A DNA stretch of 64,000 nt, taken from positions 1 to 64,000 of the forward strand of contig CASDUP010000031.1 of assembly GCA_949283955.1 (NCBI GenBank). The letters run 5' to 3'. A program made the translations under genes and the position numbers. This document shows, piece after piece, positions 62,473-64,000 of this stretch (position 1 is its first letter; the number at the start of each line of letters is the position of its first letter). This DNA comes from an uncultured Verrucomicrobiota bacterium. GTDB taxonomy: Bacteria; Verrucomicrobiota; Verrucomicrobiia; Opitutales; Intestinicryptomonadaceae. The notes beneath the pieces were generated by a model. The model saw nothing but the letters and a program-made list of their open reading frames with translations. It searched no databases and was not told the origin of the DNA.

Positions 62473-63537
62473 AAAAACTCTCTTAAAAAACGATAAATTT
62501 TAAGCGTTGATTTCAAGCGCAACTTTTCGGCAAATCGCCCAAAACGCAGTCATAGATACATTAAAAACGGCGGCAACATTCGGATTAGCCCGAAAAAAAT
62601 GGACAACCGCAATCGTTTAATTCGCGCGGAAACCGAAGGCTCGAAAACGCACGTTCGCTATCTTGCCCAAATATCGAAAAAAAACACGGACGGACTTTGT
62701 CGCGAAACAAAGATGGAAACGTGTAAAATCGAGCACTGCAAATAAAGATATAAAACATCCGCAAGGCAAAATAGCTTCGCAAATATACCAGAAATTATGC
62801 GCACAGTTTGCAAAAAAGCAAACGCTCAAAAAAGGCGAATATTGTTTAAAAGAAAGCTAAATATAAGCCAAGCCCCAAGCAAGAGCCCGATAATGCAAAA
62901 GTCTATTAAGCAACTTGCAAAACATTATCCAACCGTCCAAATCCCTGTTGCGGTAATGAATGCCATGCTCGAAGCAAACTATGCCAAAAAACGGAAGCGT
63001 ACATTCAAACCATTTTCACACAAAGAAAGACAGTGCGAAATACCGCCGGCAGCGCGGCTAAGATAGAGACAGTTATCAAAAATGTTTTTCGGAGAATATC
63101 CCATCTTCTATCCGCCTATTCGGAATATTGGTTTCAAATATTTGCGCCGAACCTTTTTTTAAAGAATAAAAATTATTTTCCATGATTGGATTTAATTGTT
63201 AAATTTTTATCCAACCTTTTTGTTTTTTAAGAAGCACCAATATGCACGCACCGCATATCAAAGAAAAAATTATATGCCTTCTTCCTTTTTAAGATTTTTA
63301 GAACGAACACATGCCGCCACGTCAAAAACACATTCGAATAATCAAGACGAAAAGATAAGATGCTGCCGCAAACAGAGCTTACAAATTAACTCCGAAACGT
63401 TCTTATTAAATTAAGTATCGTTAAACCGGCAAACGACCGCATACGCTGTTGCAAAGTTGCATTTTCTGGAAAATGCAAATAAAAATAACCAAAAAAAGAT
63501 TAACAGAGAAGAGAAAGTCAGATGTCTGCAATCCCGC
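62473..63537. other. Gene-free stretch of about 1.06 kb
   Basis: This stretch is A-rich on the plus strand and contains only short frames (for example 62663-62860 and 62797-63066) with highly Lys/Arg-rich products that do not look like genes. No tRNA, obvious repeat or terminator was seen up to the tRNA-Thr terminator at 63538. A small RNA or decayed DNA is possible. Confidence 0.45.
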
Positions 63538-63574
63538 AAAAACAAAGGGTTTCCGTGCGGAAACCCTTTGTTTT
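63538..63574 (-). terminator. Terminator of tRNA-Thr
   Basis: Arms AAAACAAAGGGTTTCC (63539-63554) and GGAAACCCTTTGTTTT (63559-63574) form a perfect long stem with a GTGC loop. The adjacent A's give a T-run on the minus strand. It lies 8 nt from the tRNA. Confidence 0.88.
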
Positions 63575-63581
63575 AAAGCTG

Positions 63582-63654
<73 letters not shown>

Positions 63655-63824
63655 GCAAATATATTTGTTCGAGCAAATATCGGCACCGCGTTTTTGCAAG
63701 TCTTTTTTGTAAACGAACGACACGAAAGTCGCTCAAGAAGCCTTCCTCTGCAAATCTCTTCTCTAAATGTCCCGAAAGATTCCCCCGCTTAGGTAAAGAA
63801 CCACTCTTTTCGGAAATATTCCCT

Positions 63825-64000
63825 CTATATTCTCAACTGGTAGAGCAAATGTGTCAAAGATTTCAACTCCTTTTCAGTAAACCAAGCCCTCTGCCCGCTG
63901 TCGGAAAAGTAGAGCATAAACTCTCCTGTCTTTTTGTTGTAGCCCATTACAAGCGCTGAAACAACAGTCCGCTTGCTGTCGTTGGGAAACTTTTTCTTTT
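63825..64000 (-). CDS. 3' end of an unrecognised gene cut by the window edge
   Basis: An open minus-strand frame of 58 codons that runs off the right end and stops at a TAG at 63825-63827. The product ends with GYNKKTGEFMLYFSDSGQRAW, FTEKELKSLTHLLYQLRI. It has balanced, natural-looking composition and no internal stop, so it is probably the C-terminal end of a real gene. I do not recognise it. Confidence 0.6.
   Translation of the reverse strand, partial: KKKFPNDSKRTVVSALVMGYNKKTGEFMLYFSDSGQRAWFTEKELKSLTHLLYQLRI

Overview
The window looks like chromosomal sequence from a Verrucomicrobiota bacterium, probably class Opitutae (Opitutales or Puniceicoccales-like). This is inference from gene content: a PEP-CTERM sorting signal, a DUF1080 (3-keto-disaccharide hydrolase) protein, a DUF3568 lipoprotein, a hydrazine-synthase-alpha-like cytochrome fused to a formylglycine-enzyme domain, ThrH, and ResB/CcsA (system II) cytochrome c maturation. 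No rRNA gene is present to settle it. Coding density is high, many neighbours overlap or are a few bases apart, and most starts lack a clear Shine-Dalgarno sequence.

Layout. 0.2-6.6 kb (+): an anti-sigma-type ATPase, a complete oligopeptide ABC transporter (oppD, oppF, oppA, oppB, oppC) and cysK. 6.9-8.8 kb (-): an exported beta-propeller/di-heme cytochrome. 9-10.5 kb (+): a membrane-bound SpoIIE/RsbU-type phosphatase, a possible partner for the ATPase at the left end. 10.5-14 kb (-): ispH, a DUF1080 protein and cysS, divergent from hemB (+). 15.2-21.7 kb (-): speA, hisF, a membrane coiled-coil protein, trpS, def and a small unknown. 21.9-26.8 kb: tRNA-Val, a periplasmic glycerophosphodiesterase, an endonuclease/exonuclease/phosphatase-fold lipoprotein, a PEP-CTERM protein and tRNA-Pro. 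26.9-35.1 kb (-): ccsA, resB, ychF, purM, thrH, tolB, truA and ruvX. 35-41.7 kb: a zinc-ribbon coiled-coil protein, hisS, an HU/IHF protein, a ClpX-like ATPase, menG/ubiE, an RluA-type synthase and a ferredoxin. 41.8-46.3 kb: wecE, a divergent ADP-ribosylglycohydrolase-like protein, a gene-poor AT-rich patch with a lone HsdR-N-like nuclease, and tRNA-Phe. 46.4-55.9 kb: purC, an exported sugar-isomerase-fold protein, a U32 peptidase-family protein, rpoN, tsaB, an alanine-racemase homologue without its catalytic lysine, queE, queD and an M20 peptidase. 56-64 kb: a DUF3568 lipoprotein, a cupin lipoprotein, the 1,438-residue cytochrome fusion, a cytidylate-kinase-like protein, a 1.1-kb gene-free stretch, tRNA-Thr and the end of an unrecognised gene.

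How the parts connect. ResB and CcsA would attach haem to the two exported cytochromes at 6.9 and 57.3 kb, so the window holds both clients and the maturation machinery. The phosphatase at 9 kb and the HATPase at 0.2 kb could form a partner-switching circuit, although the anti-sigma antagonist they would need is not here. The strongest candidates for new biology are the Lys-to-Ser alanine-racemase homologue in the rpoN-tsaB operon, the cytochrome/formylglycine-enzyme fusion with its cupin lipoprotein partner, the ClpX-like unfoldase without a zinc-binding domain, and the ADP-ribosylglycohydrolase-like protein with altered metal-site acids. I see no CRISPR array, complete insertion sequence or prophage.
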